A stretch of DNA of 64,000 nucleotides from Endocalyx cinctus (Eukaryota; Ascomycota; Sordariomycetes; Amphisphaeriales; Apiosporaceae): NCBI GenBank assembly GCA_001600455.1, contig BCKC01000008.1, positions 2,391,345 to 2,455,344 on the forward strand. Direction: 5' to 3'. Shown piece by piece: positions 21,504 to 32,797 of this stretch; the stretch's first letter is position 1; each line of letters begins with the position of its first letter. A program made the translations under genes and the position numbers. Below the pieces are notes generated by a model. It worked only from the letters and a program-made list of their open reading frames with translations. It searched no databases and had not been told where the DNA came from.

Positions 21504-21995
21504 ATGTCTCAATTCAGGGCGAAGAAGCTGGATATATCCGGTTTCGTCAATACTGGTGTGCTCAGAGATCATTCTAAGAGGAAAGCATATGCTCAATTCG
21601 AGCCCGAGAGGTATATTCATGTTCTCTTCATGAACGTGTCGCATTCGTCACGCAGTCGATGCTGAAGTACAAGATGAACTTTCTAGGCAAGCCCTACGAT
21701 ACATTATCCGAAATACCACCCTACCCGCCAGAACCAGAGCCGAGGCCCAGCTTCAGTTGACGCAGATGCACTGCTATACCCGACCGACACAAATCAAGGG
21801 CCGCTGTATTATGGGAGGAGAGGGACGAGGTATCTTGCGAGATTTCAAAATGTCGAGAGTATGCTACCATCGAACACCTAATACGCGAATATTGAATGAC
21901 GACTATCATACGGTTGACTAACCTCTGGACAGTTTAATTTCAGATTGCAGGCTCTCGTGGGGAATATTCCGGGTGTCAAGAAGGCGAGTTGGTAG
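21504..21995 (+). CDS. mrp2: Mitochondrial small-subunit ribosomal protein uS14m
   Basis: Component of the mitochondrial 37S ribosomal subunit that binds 16S-type rRNA. Exons 21504-21610, 21687-21858 and 21933-21995 (introns 76 and 74 nt) give 113 aa. The N-terminus is MSQFRAKKLDISGFVN, followed by LRDHSKRKAYAQFEPERQAL across the first splice, then RNTTLPARTRAEAQLQL, HCYTRPTQIKGRCIMGG, GRGILRDFKMSRFNFR and the end NIPGVKKASW. The last third is the classic S14 signature (RxxxxxRGxxRxFxxxRxxFR...GxxPGxxKASW). The length matches the family. Exons are short and none would show as a long open frame. Identity is secure; the gene symbol is by analogy with fungal MRP2. Confidence 0.95.
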
Positions 21996-22815
21996 AGCGG
22001 TGGCATTGATAATAAGACCATTTCGAAAACCAAAAGTGTCGCGTCGAGCTGTAAGATATGTGTGCGTATGGTATATAAATAAACCTCAGCGACTGTCATA
22101 AATCAGACATGGTACGACTAGACACCTCATTCAAGCAAATAACTCGTCGATGGAAGGAACGAGACAATAATTATCTACCATATCATTTCAGCCAGTACCT
22201 TATGAGAGTGCTGTTTTCTCTTCTTGAAGATAAGAATGTCATGAGATCAAGGAATTTGTAAGGTCATCAATTGATATCCCATGGTCTTTCCCCTCTACAG
22301 CTTGACGTTTTTCGATTGCCTTTGCAAACAAAACTGTTTGTCATGCCGACATTTAAATACATACATGCCGCAATTTCTGCTGATCTATTCGTAATACACC
22401 TAATTAGCCTCAGATTGACTTGTCATTATATCAGTCCATCTCTAATAAGGCATGTCTAAGTGAAGAGCTGGCTGTGCTACGCCGATCCTTTTATTCGTTG
22501 AAACCTTTAGAAGGAGTTTTTCAATCCGATTGAAGGTCCTTCCTTTTATATTGATAACTTATCAGGTGTAGAATAACACTTAGTACTTTCCACTTAATCA
22601 GTCTGCTGCATCTAAATCTTCTATTTCTACTTGGTATTAATCACCTGCCATTTGACTTTGTACTTACCCATTTAACAACCAAAAGTACTCATCTCCATCT
22701 ATTTCAGGCACATTACAAGGATCGAATTCTTTCGTACTTCAGAGTTTCATACAGCACCTGATTAAGAGAAATCGGATCTATTCACAACACATATTGCTCT
22801 TGAAAATCGCCCAAG
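21996..22815. other. Intergenic spacer and leader of the Arb2-domain gene
   Basis: AT-rich. The last 220 bp are pyrimidine-rich, as in many fungal promoters and leaders. No gene was seen. Confidence 0.55.
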
Positions 22816-24440
22816 ATGTTCAAGAGACAGTGGTCGAATCTTCCGAAAGATCCGGAATTTCCCACAACCATGACGGAGCTTGGGTTCGTATTTTATCTTA
22901 TATTGCCTCTTGCACTACATTTTCTTGTCTGGAAGTCGTTACTTATATAATGCTTACACCATATACAGTTACTTTATCAATGAAGACGATGAGATTCGCA
23001 ATATCGAAGACCCTAAGTACTATTTCAAGTACTTCATTAACCGTAACCCACGATACAACGTTCGGCAGAGATTCCATTTCAACCGTAAGTATTTTGTCCC
23101 CCCTCTCTCCCCCTCTCCCTCTCTTCTAAGTAACTCGACTCCACAGAAGCCGTCCAAGACGAGATTCATGAGCGTCTGGAAAAGCTGGGACTAAGCAAGG
23201 TTTACCTTCCTCTCGACGCGACGGATGATTCACAACCTCGTGTTCCCATATTCGTCAGCTCGGATATTGCCAACAAGAAGCGCGTGGTGCTGATCGTTGG
23301 CGAGTCGGAGCAAGACCTCGGCAACCTCGCTCATCGGGTGACCGGCGGGCCCGGGGGCGTGAACAAAGGTTCCATGGTATCCATCGTTTCGACTCTTCAG
23401 TCACAGCGAGTAACTTCCTCGCCTGATAATGACGGTGACGATGACCTCACTTCCTCGCCAGGAATTATTCTCGCGAACATGGGCGAGCTGCTTTGGTGGC
23501 CCGAAGGAAAGCGCACCCTGAGCTTATCGGCCTTCGCCGCCGCTCCGATGCGAAGCGCCGTCCATAACATGAACCACATCTCGGCCGGGAAGACTAAGGT
23601 CGTGGAGGGTAATCGAGACAAGCGCGAGCACCTTCAGTACATCTTCGAAAAGGTCATTCCCCGCTACGTCGTCCGCCCGGATGCGCGCCTGGAGATCCTG
23701 GCCATCGGAGACGGAGCCCAGTACGTTGAGAACTACCTGGATTCTTCGGACGAAACCTGGAGATGCTGGGAATCACGCCTCAACTCTCTGGCTCTCGTCG
23801 GCGGCGGTTGTGCAATCTGGGAGATTCGTCGCGAGGCATTCGTTAAGTTTTTGAGAGAGGTATGTATTTCTCGTGTCGCAGAGTTTCAAAGTACAAGGAA
23901 CATTGCAAATTTAACGTGTTAAAATAACCACTAAACTTACTTCTAACTCGTCTCATTCCCCCTTACTAGCGAGCGCGTGCCTACGTCGTCTCGCGACAAC
24001 CAGCTGGCTTAATCCTCTCGAACGCCGATTCGAATCCTAACACGGCGTCCTTTACTCAGTACGGATGTCCGGTTTTCAGCAGCGGCGAACCCGCGCACAT
24101 CGAGTGTGTCATGATCAAGGGCAAAGACGAGGTCCTGCACTGGATGTTTGAAGTCTCCCGAAAAGGTCGGACCTACAAGAACCCCAACTTTTTGGTCGAG
24201 TACCTGGATCCGGAATTCGTCGCGGAGAGGGAACCTGGAAATGGGCCGGATTGGAGCGCTTGGGAAAAGGAAGACGCGGAGCGTATCAAGAATATGATTG
24301 CAGGGAAGATCACTCCTGCCCCAATTCCTGTTCCAGCTCCTGCTAAGGCTACTGGAAAGGAGGATGGAAAGAATAAGAAGGAGAATAAGTTTGTGGTTCG
24401 TGTCGACTCGCTCTCCGATTCCGAAGATGAGAAGGTATGA
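22816..24440 (+). CDS. Arb2-domain protein
   Basis: Four exons (22816-22883, 22969-23084, 23147-23859, 23970-24440) give 455 aa. The first donor is GTTCGT; all frames close. The N-terminus MFKRQWSNLPKDPEFPTTM leads into LGYFINEDDEIRNIE and FKYFINRNPRYNV. Then come DIANKKRVVLIVGESEQDLG, VTGGPGGVNKGSMVS, GIILANMGELLWWPEGKR and ICAIWEIRREAF-like helices. This order is that of the fungal Arb2 domain, an alpha/beta-hydrolase-like fold also found in the fission-yeast Argonaute-binding protein Arb2 and at the end of Hda1-type histone deacetylases. The C-terminal tail is low-complexity, with a PAPIPVPAPAKA run, Lys-rich sequence and acidic SLSDSEDEKV. Whether this stand-alone protein acts in RNAi or heterochromatin is not shown by sequence. 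No catalytic triad is claimed. Confidence 0.88.
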
Positions 24441-25363
24441 GAATATAAAAGTTCGTATATCATGGCTTCGTGGTCGGCGATCTTTTATCATTTCTTCTTT
24501 ACTAAGAAGTACGTTCTCAAGACTTTCTCCTCACATATTATAGTCTAGGGTTTCAAAGCTGGGCTTACGTATATGTCCTTCGTCTAGATAGATGATCGCA
24601 GAAAATGATACAGAAACACCTCAATTAGCTATAATATCAGTCTATTTCGTCGCTAAGTATGCGCGCTACCAGAGACAGTGAATGTGGCGTTTATCAATCA
24701 AGAAACCAGTTTATGCTGGTCAAACCTACTTACTACGTAGAATTTGCCTAGGTAGGACATAGAGTACAGTACATTCTGTTTCCCTCAATCCAAACAGAGA
24801 AGTAATATCTGCCAATCAATGGAACGAAATAGAGGCTTAATGGCATTTCTGTGACAATCATAATCTATAATCTATTTAGGTAGAAATCAACTTTCCACAT
24901 GACGGAAAACAGGCAAAGATGAGATCTCAATTGTTTGAAGAATTGTGTGGTTATTTCTGCATGGCAATGCTAGTTAGTAAATAGTAATAAATACTGCATA
25001 GTGATTATGTAAGATACCTATTAATTAACCTAAGTAAATTTACTCAGTTGATCTGATGGATTTCTGCCTCAAGATCAGCACGAAGCGCCCACTATAAGAT
25101 CCTCCATTTGCCTACCTGCGCTGCTGTGTTACGAAAGACCCGAATGTCAGACTATGAGATATGCATACTTCTGTCATAATGTCACGGACATAAATCCATG
25201 GATCATTGTAAATAAACTTTTGTTTCTTTATTCAACTTCTCTTAAAAACACGGCAGTATTGTATATTTGAAAAAAAAAAAAAAAAAAAAAAAAAGATTGC
25301 GCAATATCGTCACGTTCTCCTTTTCCGTACTCATTTATAAATAATAATAAAATTTTCGAAAAG
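24441..25363. other. Intergenic region with a poly(A) promoter tract
   Basis: AT-rich spacer. It holds a CCTAGGTAGG motif at 24747-24756 and a 25-nt A-run at 25270-25294, about 70 bp upstream of the PPTase start, a typical nucleosome-excluding promoter element. No gene was seen. Confidence 0.6.
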
Positions 25364-26409
25364 ATGCAAGTCATTCAGTATATCGTGGATACTCGGGACC
25401 TATGGCCGGCCGCTACAAAAACAAGTCAACTTGAACAGGAAGTATGTCAAATCTAATTCTCCTAGCCTGCATAGAAAATAACTACGTAAGAGTAATCAGA
25501 TGAATATTTGAGTTCTAATTAGCGCATTGTCAATTCCAGGCCTCGCGTGCTCTTGCGCTTTTCAACAAGGAGGAGCGGGCGGCAGTGCTGAGATACTACT
25601 TTGTGGCTGATGCGAAGTTGGCCCTGGCATCCCACTTACTCAAACACTGGGTCGTCAGCAAATACTGCGACGTACCCTGGTGGGAGACGAAGCTCACGCG
25701 AGACAAGAACAAGAAGCCTATATACGTCGACGCCGCGGGCCGAGAGCCGATCGCGTTCAACGTCAGCCACCAGTGCGGGCTCGCCGCCCTCGTCGCCGTC
25801 GCGGGTTACGAGGGGGGCAAGGCCGACATCGGCGTCGACGTCGTGTGCACGAGCGAGCGGCGGGTCCGGGACCACATCATGATCCGGAAGGAGGGCTGGC
25901 CCAAGTTCGTCGACATGCACTCGGACGTCTTCGGCACGGGCGAGACCGAGTACCTGAAGAGAGGGCTGCGGGTCCCCGTCGGCGGAGGCGCGAGCGGCTT
26001 CTCCGGCGACGAGGTCGAGAGGTCAATGGACTTCAAGCTGCGGGCCTTCTACACGCTCTGGTGCCTACGCGAGGCGTACGTCAAGATGACGGGCGAGGCC
26101 CTCCTCGCCAGCTGGCTGGGCGTCCTGAACTTTCAGAACTTCGCCGCCCCGGCCCCCGGGTCGGCCTTCACGCAGAAATCCCCGCCCGCTACCGAGGCCG
26201 AGGTCAACAGGAAGCTGGACGTCGTTTTTCAGGGGCAGAAAGTCGACGACGTCAATATATGCCTACGCTCTCTGGGTCCGGATTATATGACCTGCACCGC
26301 TCTACGGACTCCGGACAAGAAAGAAGATGGCCTAAATTACGAGTTGGGACCTTTTGAATTCCTCTCGGTGGAGGATATTTTAGCATTCGCCGAAAGCGAA
26401 GGCGCGTGA
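25364..26409 (+). CDS. npgA: 4'-phosphopantetheinyl transferase (Sfp/Lys5 type)
   Basis: Transfers the phosphopantetheine arm of CoA to carrier domains of PKS, NRPS and alpha-aminoadipate reductase, so it is needed for most polyketides, peptides and usually lysine. Exons 25364-25441 and 25540-26409 (intron 98 nt) give 315 aa. Seen motifs: the N-terminal MQVIQYIVDTRDLWP, the substrate-binding LASHLLKHWVVSKYC, KPIYVDAAGREPIAFNVSH (P1, NVSHQCG), GVDVV (P2, Mg-binding Asp in IGVDVVCTSER) and WCLREAYVKMTGEALL (P3; Arg replaces the usual Lys of KEA). The gene is markedly GC-rich in third positions compared with its flanks. Its place 5 kb from a P450 and a dead PKS domain need not be functional, because this enzyme serves the whole cell. 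The symbol is by analogy with Aspergillus npgA/cfwA. Confidence 0.93.
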
Positions 26410-27730
26410 CGAAGATGAATTATTTATTATTATTATTATTATTTTATGGAGTTTTGATACTATTTTACTTCATAAGGTACTTCTTTTTACTTATTTTTTT
26501 TCAACGAATTTATGATGTTAGGTTCAACCGCTATCATGAGATATATATACCGCATGTCTAAACAGACTCGGGATGACGATGAATTCAACCAAGCCCACTT
26601 ATATTGGGTATTTAGATTCTATACTATAGTATATACTAACTATACTATACAATGAAATATAACATATGCATATAGTTGAAGCATGCTGGAATGTATCCAG
26701 AAAGAAATCTTCATTTGTCAACTTTCTTACCATTGGGCGTTGACTTAGCGTACTAAGATCATTCCTTCTTCCAACATAGCCTACCTAGATAGTTACTATC
26801 AAATACCCGTGGACATACCATATTGTCATACGACTCATGCATGCGTCTTTAGGATCTTTTGACCGATAGTTATTAGTATCCGAAGCCCGCAATCTAGATT
26901 ATCGTATGAATCTCCTACCAGATAGAATATGACAATGACAAATTATTCTTGCTCTTTTTCCAGGCTTACATATGTTATATGCAAGTGAAGAAACGCCATA
27001 ATCCAGGTACAGGGTAAGATATTAACAGCCTCCCACGAAGATTATCATCAAGAACATACCGTATAAATAGAATAGATTTACTATGAAATATACTGTAATA
27101 TTGTAACCCTAAGTACACTACGGTGTACCTATCTAGGTGTAGGTACAGAGTAGATACTACCTAATCTAATATATGTACAGTATAATACTAATGCCACCTA
27201 AGTAAATAGTATATACCTGGCAAGTGTTTAAATCACAGCCTATGATTGGTCTAAATACAACTAAAAACGTCATTTCGATACAGAATGGCCAGAGAGGGGG
27301 GCAACTGGGGGGCAACTGGGGGGCCACTGGGGGGCCTTACAAGAATGATTAGCGTAATCCTTGAAAGTAAGTGTACTGTAGTCTGAATTCTGAATTCTTC
27401 CGTGATCCGTCATGATGGTCGACTTCTTTGTATCTTAACAGACAGACAGAGAGTCATAAGTCATATACATACAATTAACTCCTTTCACCTCCCTCCTAAA
27501 ATACTTATTTACTTACTTAATACTTAGGGTATTTATTTATCTCCATACTTTCGACGGTTTGTTTATCTGTTATTGTTCTTTTCCTATATCAACTCCCTTC
27601 TTCTAAATCATGTCAAATTAACTTATCTGAAAAGTTAATCCTCATCTCCCTTTTTTTCCTTTTTTTTTTATTTTTATTCTGTTCAAACCATATTTTTTTA
27701 CTTTCTTCTGGTTATTAAAAATTCATAAGA
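26410..27730. other. Intergenic region upstream of the oxysterol-binding protein gene
   Basis: 1.3 kb, AT-rich. It holds a TTA/ATT run just after the PPTase stop (26420-26445), several TACCTA/TAGGTA motifs (27120-27150, 27195-27220), a strong G-quadruplex motif at 27296-27334, and from about 27480 a long pyrimidine-rich leader that precedes the ATG at 27731. No coding gene was seen. Confidence 0.6.
27296..27334 (+). repeat. Four G6 tracts with 5-nt loops (G-quadruplex motif; 11-bp tandem repeat)
   Basis: Four runs of exactly six G are separated by CAACT, CAACT and CCACT, a perfect 11-bp periodicity. It sits about 400 bp upstream of the oxysterol-binding protein ATG on the coding strand. Confidence 0.9.
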
Positions 27731-30700
27731 ATGACAGACCAAAGTGACAGGTAAGCGAAATTGTTACATGCATGATGAAAAAAAAAAAAGCAAAGAATAT
27801 TATTCATCTTTGTTACACCTATGAGATTTGAGACAATATGCAGATGTAGATGAAGATAGAAAGACCCTCCAATCATGTTCAAATTATCATTTGTTAAACA
27901 TGAGACTTGAGATATATAAAAACTAACAAAAATCAATTCAAATAGCAATAGTGGACATAAGAGGTCTAAGTCCTCCGCTCTTTCTATACTTCGGAGAAAG
28001 GATAAAGATAAAGACTCCCGAAACGAAGACGAAGGTGGCTCTGACGATAGTTCACAACATTCCGGCATTGGGTCATCCCCTAGTCCTGCCACATCCCCTA
28101 TTTCCAACCAACAAACCTCGAGAGGTCATCACTCCACAATGTCTGTCGGTCGCGTCCCTTCTCGAGAACCAGCCACCTCTACCGGTGCCCCTATAACTGC
28201 ATCGCGATCGAATACCGCTTCGGGCGACAAAGGCACAACCCTAGAACAATCGGTTCGCAAATTTCGCATTGTCGAGGCTCTAAGGAGTGGAAACACCGCC
28301 GCTATATCTAAAGCTATCCGAGAAACTTCCGAATCTGGCCCTCGAGCTAGTATTTCTTCTATGAATGGACTTACCGTCGTTCCTCTAGAAGATACTACTG
28401 TCCTTCACCTTGCCATCCAATGCGCCGAATATGATGTCATCGAATATGTTCTGTCCGACGGCGATGGATACATCGATATCAATGCCCGAGATAAAGATGG
28501 GAATGTCCCTCTTCATATCGCCGCTTCCCAAGGCCGTGCCAACGTTGTACGTCTTCTGTTGGAGAAGAATGGCATCAACGACGCTATCGGCAACAACCTG
28601 GGAAAATTGCCTCTCGATGTCGCCCGAAGCCCTGAAATATTCCAACAGCTTCAACTAGCCAGAACGTTGTTTGTCCAAGACAAAGTGAAACAAATACAAG
28701 AGCTTGTGCGAAAAGGTGCCTATAACACTCTCGGTGAGGTTCTCGAAGAACCACGGGTCAAGACCATTCTCGATGTCAATAGTATTGAATTACCATGCGA
28801 CCCCGCGACTGTTCAGTCAGGTGGTACTTTATTACACGAAGCAGCCCGCAAGAAAGATTCGAAGCTCATTCAAGCCCTTCTGTTGCACGGTGCCGATCCT
28901 TTCCAGCGTGATCGGCACGGAAAATTACCCCAACAAGTCACTTCCGACGACGTCACCAAGGCCATGCTTAAGCGATCCCCGGCCGCCGTGGCAGCTCAGC
29001 GCGGAATTCAGGAAAAAGCCGTCTTGGGGCATGCTACTTCGCAAGCAGGACCCGGATCATCCGTGGCCGGTGACCCTATCACCGGGCGAGAACCCCAAAT
29101 GAAAGGTTATCTGAAGAAATGGACAAATTACCGCAAAGGTTACCAACTCAGATGGTTTGTACTCGAAAATGGTGTCTTGAGCTACTACAAGCACCAGGAC
29201 GACGCCGAGAACGCGTGCCGAGGTGCTATCAACATGCGCATCGCCAAGTTACACATGAGTACCGACGAGAAGACCAAATTCGAGATTATTGGCAAGTCCT
29301 CGGTCAAATACACGCTAAAAGCAAATCACGAGGTAGAGGCAAAAAGGTGGTTTTGGGCTTTGAATAATGCCATCCAGTGGATGAAAGACCAGGCCAGGCA
29401 AGACGAGAAACAAAAGGCGCAGAGCGCGGACATGCTACGACAGGCTAGAGACTCTCTAGGCAAACCTAGCGACGTATCCGTGAATGAGTCTCATAGCGAT
29501 ATTGCAAGCAACGCCGATCACCGCAGTAGTATGAATCTATCTCGCCTTCCGTCGGGAAGAGCTATCGGGTCCCGTGGCGAAGCACGCCGCGCCAGCGTAG
29601 CGGCCGGTGCAGACGAAGAGTTCTTCGATCCTATGAATGGCGATACGAGAGCACATAGTAACGGACCCCCAACCGTCCCTGGAGATATGGAAGACGATGA
29701 CGATGATGAATATCTCGACTCGTCGAGCCGAGCAGAAGGCCCCACTGCGACTAAAGATGCCTTCAATATTACAGCCCAATCTGCCAGGCTACAACTGGAT
29801 ACCTTGACGCAGGTGAGCGCCGCGCTTCAGGCGGAAGCTAATAAAAACCCCACTATGACGCTCGTGGACCCGAAAGCGGCGCAAGCACTGGCTACCTACG
29901 ATGCAGCAATTCGGAGTCTCAAGGGACTTATGGGAGACCTTCTCCGGATATCGAAGGATCGCGACGCACACTGGCAATACAGACTGGACCAAGAAGTAGA
30001 GATGCGACAGATGTGGGAAGAAAGCATGGCCAAAGTAGCTGCCGAGCAAGAAATCTTGGAGAAGAGAGTCGGCCAGGCCGAGCTCAAACGCAAAATAACT
30101 AAGAGAGCTCTTAAAGAATATATGGAATCTGGACCATCGGACAGTCGCCCGGTGAGCAGCGGTAGTTTCCCCGCAGATGCTATAACGAATCGGGAGGATA
30201 GTATGACCGAGGGTCTCAAATCTCCCTCCTTGAAGAGCTCACAACGCCGACCGACGGCCCTGTCACAAATGGTCGGAATGTCTGACGATTCCGAGTCAGA
30301 ACAGGAAGAATTCTTCGACGCCGTAGACGCCGGAGAAATTGACGCGGAACCGATGCCAGCTTCAGAGGTGATCCCGTCTCAGAATTCCACCCAAGACATT
30401 GTCGTTTCTGGAAGCGTGGATATCACCAGTTCCTTTAATGGTTACGAGAATGGAATCAGGACAAGATTGAAGCTTGATGCGGACGACAGGCCAAAGATTG
30501 GCCTATGGGTAAGTTCTTCTTTCCATAAGTTTTTCAAATATGTTTTCTGACCGAGTTTTCTTCTTCCTTTAGGGTATTCTCAAATCCATGATCGGTAAAG
30601 ATATGACGAAGATGACTCTCCCTGTTTCTTTCAACGAGCCAACCTCGCTATTGTACCGTACCTGTGAAGACATGGAATATACTCATCTTTTAGACACGGC

Positions 30701-31739
30701 AGCGGATCGATCTGATTCTATTGAACGGATGCTGTACGTTGCCGCTTATGCGGCTAGTGAATTTGCTTCCACGATTGGACGTGTGGCCAAACCTTTCAAT
30801 CCTCTGTTAGGCGAGACATACGAATACGTCAGGCCGGACTTGGGTTATCGATTCTTCATAGAACAAGTCAGTCATCACCCACCGGTCGGCGCGTGTTATG
30901 CGGAGGCTCCTAAATGGACATACTGGGGTGAGGCGAAGGTAGACTCTAAATTTTACGGGAAATCGTTTGACATCTGGCATCTTGGTACCTGGTTTCTGAA
31001 GCTCCGTCCTACGGCAGGAGGCAAAGAGGACTTCTACACTTGGAAGAAGCCAAAGTCACAGGTGGTGGGCATCATTACTGGAAACCCCACGGTGGATAAT
31101 TACGGTCTCGTCGAAATTAAAAACCACACGACTGGCGAGGTCTGCTTACTCGATTTCAAGCAGCGTGGATGGACAGCCTCGAGCGCGTACCAGATTACGG
31201 GCAAGATCCTCGATGCTGACGGACGCCCGCGCATCAGCATTGGCGGCCGATGGAACTCGAAAATTTACGCCCGTCTGACGCCCGGATACGAGGCGACGGT
31301 CGAAGAACCCAAGGACACACGCGGAAGTATCAACGACCCGAGCAGAGCGTTCGTGATCTGGGAAGCCCACGAAAGACCGTCCAACATCCCTTTCAACCTG
31401 ACACCGTTTGCCGTCACATTTAACCAGCTCGACGACAACCTTCGCAAGTGGATCGCACCGACAGATTCCCGATATCGACCAGATCAGAGAGCGATGGAAG
31501 AGGGCGAGTACGACTTCGCAGCAACGGAGAAGAACAGACTAGAAGAGGGGCAACGAGCACGGAGAAAGGTGCGGCAGCAGAAGGGCGAGGATTTCATCCC
31601 GGCCTGGTTCGAAAAATCTAAGGACGAGGTCACAGGTGCGGAATATTGGAAGTTTAACCACAAGTACTGGGCCCAGAGAGACAAGTTTGGTAACGGTGAT
31701 GAACACGCATGGGATGGATTGGAACCTATCTTTCAGTAA
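27731..31739 (+). CDS. Oxysterol-binding protein homologue, Osh1/Swh1 type (ankyrin-PH-FFAT-ORD)
   Basis: Lipid-transfer protein that exchanges sterol or PI4P at ER contact sites. Exons 27731-27750, 27952-30508 and 30573-31739 give 1247 aa. The start is a 20-nt exon (MTDQSD + split Ser) with GTAAGC donor; the frame upstream of the internal ATG at 28139 stays open for 62 codons (GHKRSKSSALSILRRKDK...) and splices cleanly to it. Domains: ankyrin repeats at about 150-330 (NVPLHIAASQGRANVVRLLL; GTLLHEAARKKDSKLIQALL), PH at about 389-485 (MKGYLKKWTNYRKGYQLRWF), acidic FFAT motif EEFFDAVDAGE at about 791 for binding VAP/Scs2 in the ER, and the ORD from about 860 with the family signature EQVSHHPP. 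A second FFAT-like DEEFFDPMNGD lies at about 566-576. The layout matches yeast Osh1 (about 1190 aa). An alternative shorter start at 28139 cannot be fully excluded. Confidence 0.92.
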
Positions 31740-32797
31740 AGACAAGATGAGAAGTTGATAACCGCCGATTGTATAGAAGCTGCTTGAAAAAGAAGAATAC
31801 AAACTGTCTACAGTCAACAGTCAACAGAGAAATAAGGTCAAATCAAGTTGGGAGTAAACCTAGTTGTAAGGCATTCAAGATGTTGAATTAGACATAGCAC
31901 AACATCGTTTATATAACCTAATTGAAAAAGTATATATATAACGATTACTTTTAATGGATGATCTACCCATGGAATGAAGTATGGTCAGAAAGTATATGCG
32001 ATCAGTTCAATATCCGATTTCACATGATAGATTCTATCGAGAATATGAAAGCGGGTACGGAGTATATATATATATCTCCCAAATAACCGTATATTATGTA
32101 GGTATGTTAATAAGAAATGAAGCTTGGCGAACTCTCGCCATCTGAAAGGAATATCCATTTGAATATGAAGAGTGATCCACCGACGCGTGACGCCGAACCT
32201 CGGCAAAATATTCCTTAGCGCGGTATTTTGATTGAACTCCGTTTCGGGTTGTCCTTTTTTTCCTAATTGTTTTTATTTTTATTTTTTTTATTTAGAACAT
32301 TAATAATCATTAGCTTCTTCATTTATTTCCTTGTTTATTTCTTGATAATTTAATCTTTCAATTATTTCGTTCAAGTCTGTATAAAGAAAGACGTGGGAAG
32401 AGTGAAAAAGAGGAAAGGGAATGACATACAAGTAAAGTTGAACTTGGTTACGTCATCATCCTCATCACAATAATAGGGGTTGAAGAAAGACAAGGCAAAG
32501 GACGAGAGAAATCTCGGGAATCAGCGCTGAGATACATTTATCTTCGCCGCTGCTTGGAATCATATACGCGGGGGGTCTTATATTCCATCTGTGTGACTTG
32601 CGCAGCTAAGGTAAATTTATTTTTACGAGAAGGAGAACTACAACACTACCAAGGCTTTAAGAAAGGATACTTCTTTTTTTTATCGAAAATCCAGGAGTGA
32701 AAGAGGCTTTTCTATAAATCCTGCGAGTTAAAGTATCCGAGGTCAAATTATACCATTCGCGAAATAAAGGACGGGAAGGAAGAAGGATCGATTAAAT
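31740..32797. other. Intergenic spacer
   Basis: AT-rich 3' flank of the oxysterol-binding protein gene and promoter of the thioesterase. A T-rich leader lies at 32250-32350, and one TACGGAGTA motif at 32055-32063. No gene was seen. Confidence 0.55.

Noticed and set aside
21327..21644. 105-codon minus-strand frame over the first exon of uS14m
   Set aside because: It overlaps a securely identified ribosomal-protein exon on the other strand and has no protein-like features.
25680..26357. 225-codon Arg/Gly-rich frame within the PPTase exon
   Set aside because: A shifted-frame shadow of the real gene; the composition (RRRRG runs) is typical of GC-rich out-of-frame translation.
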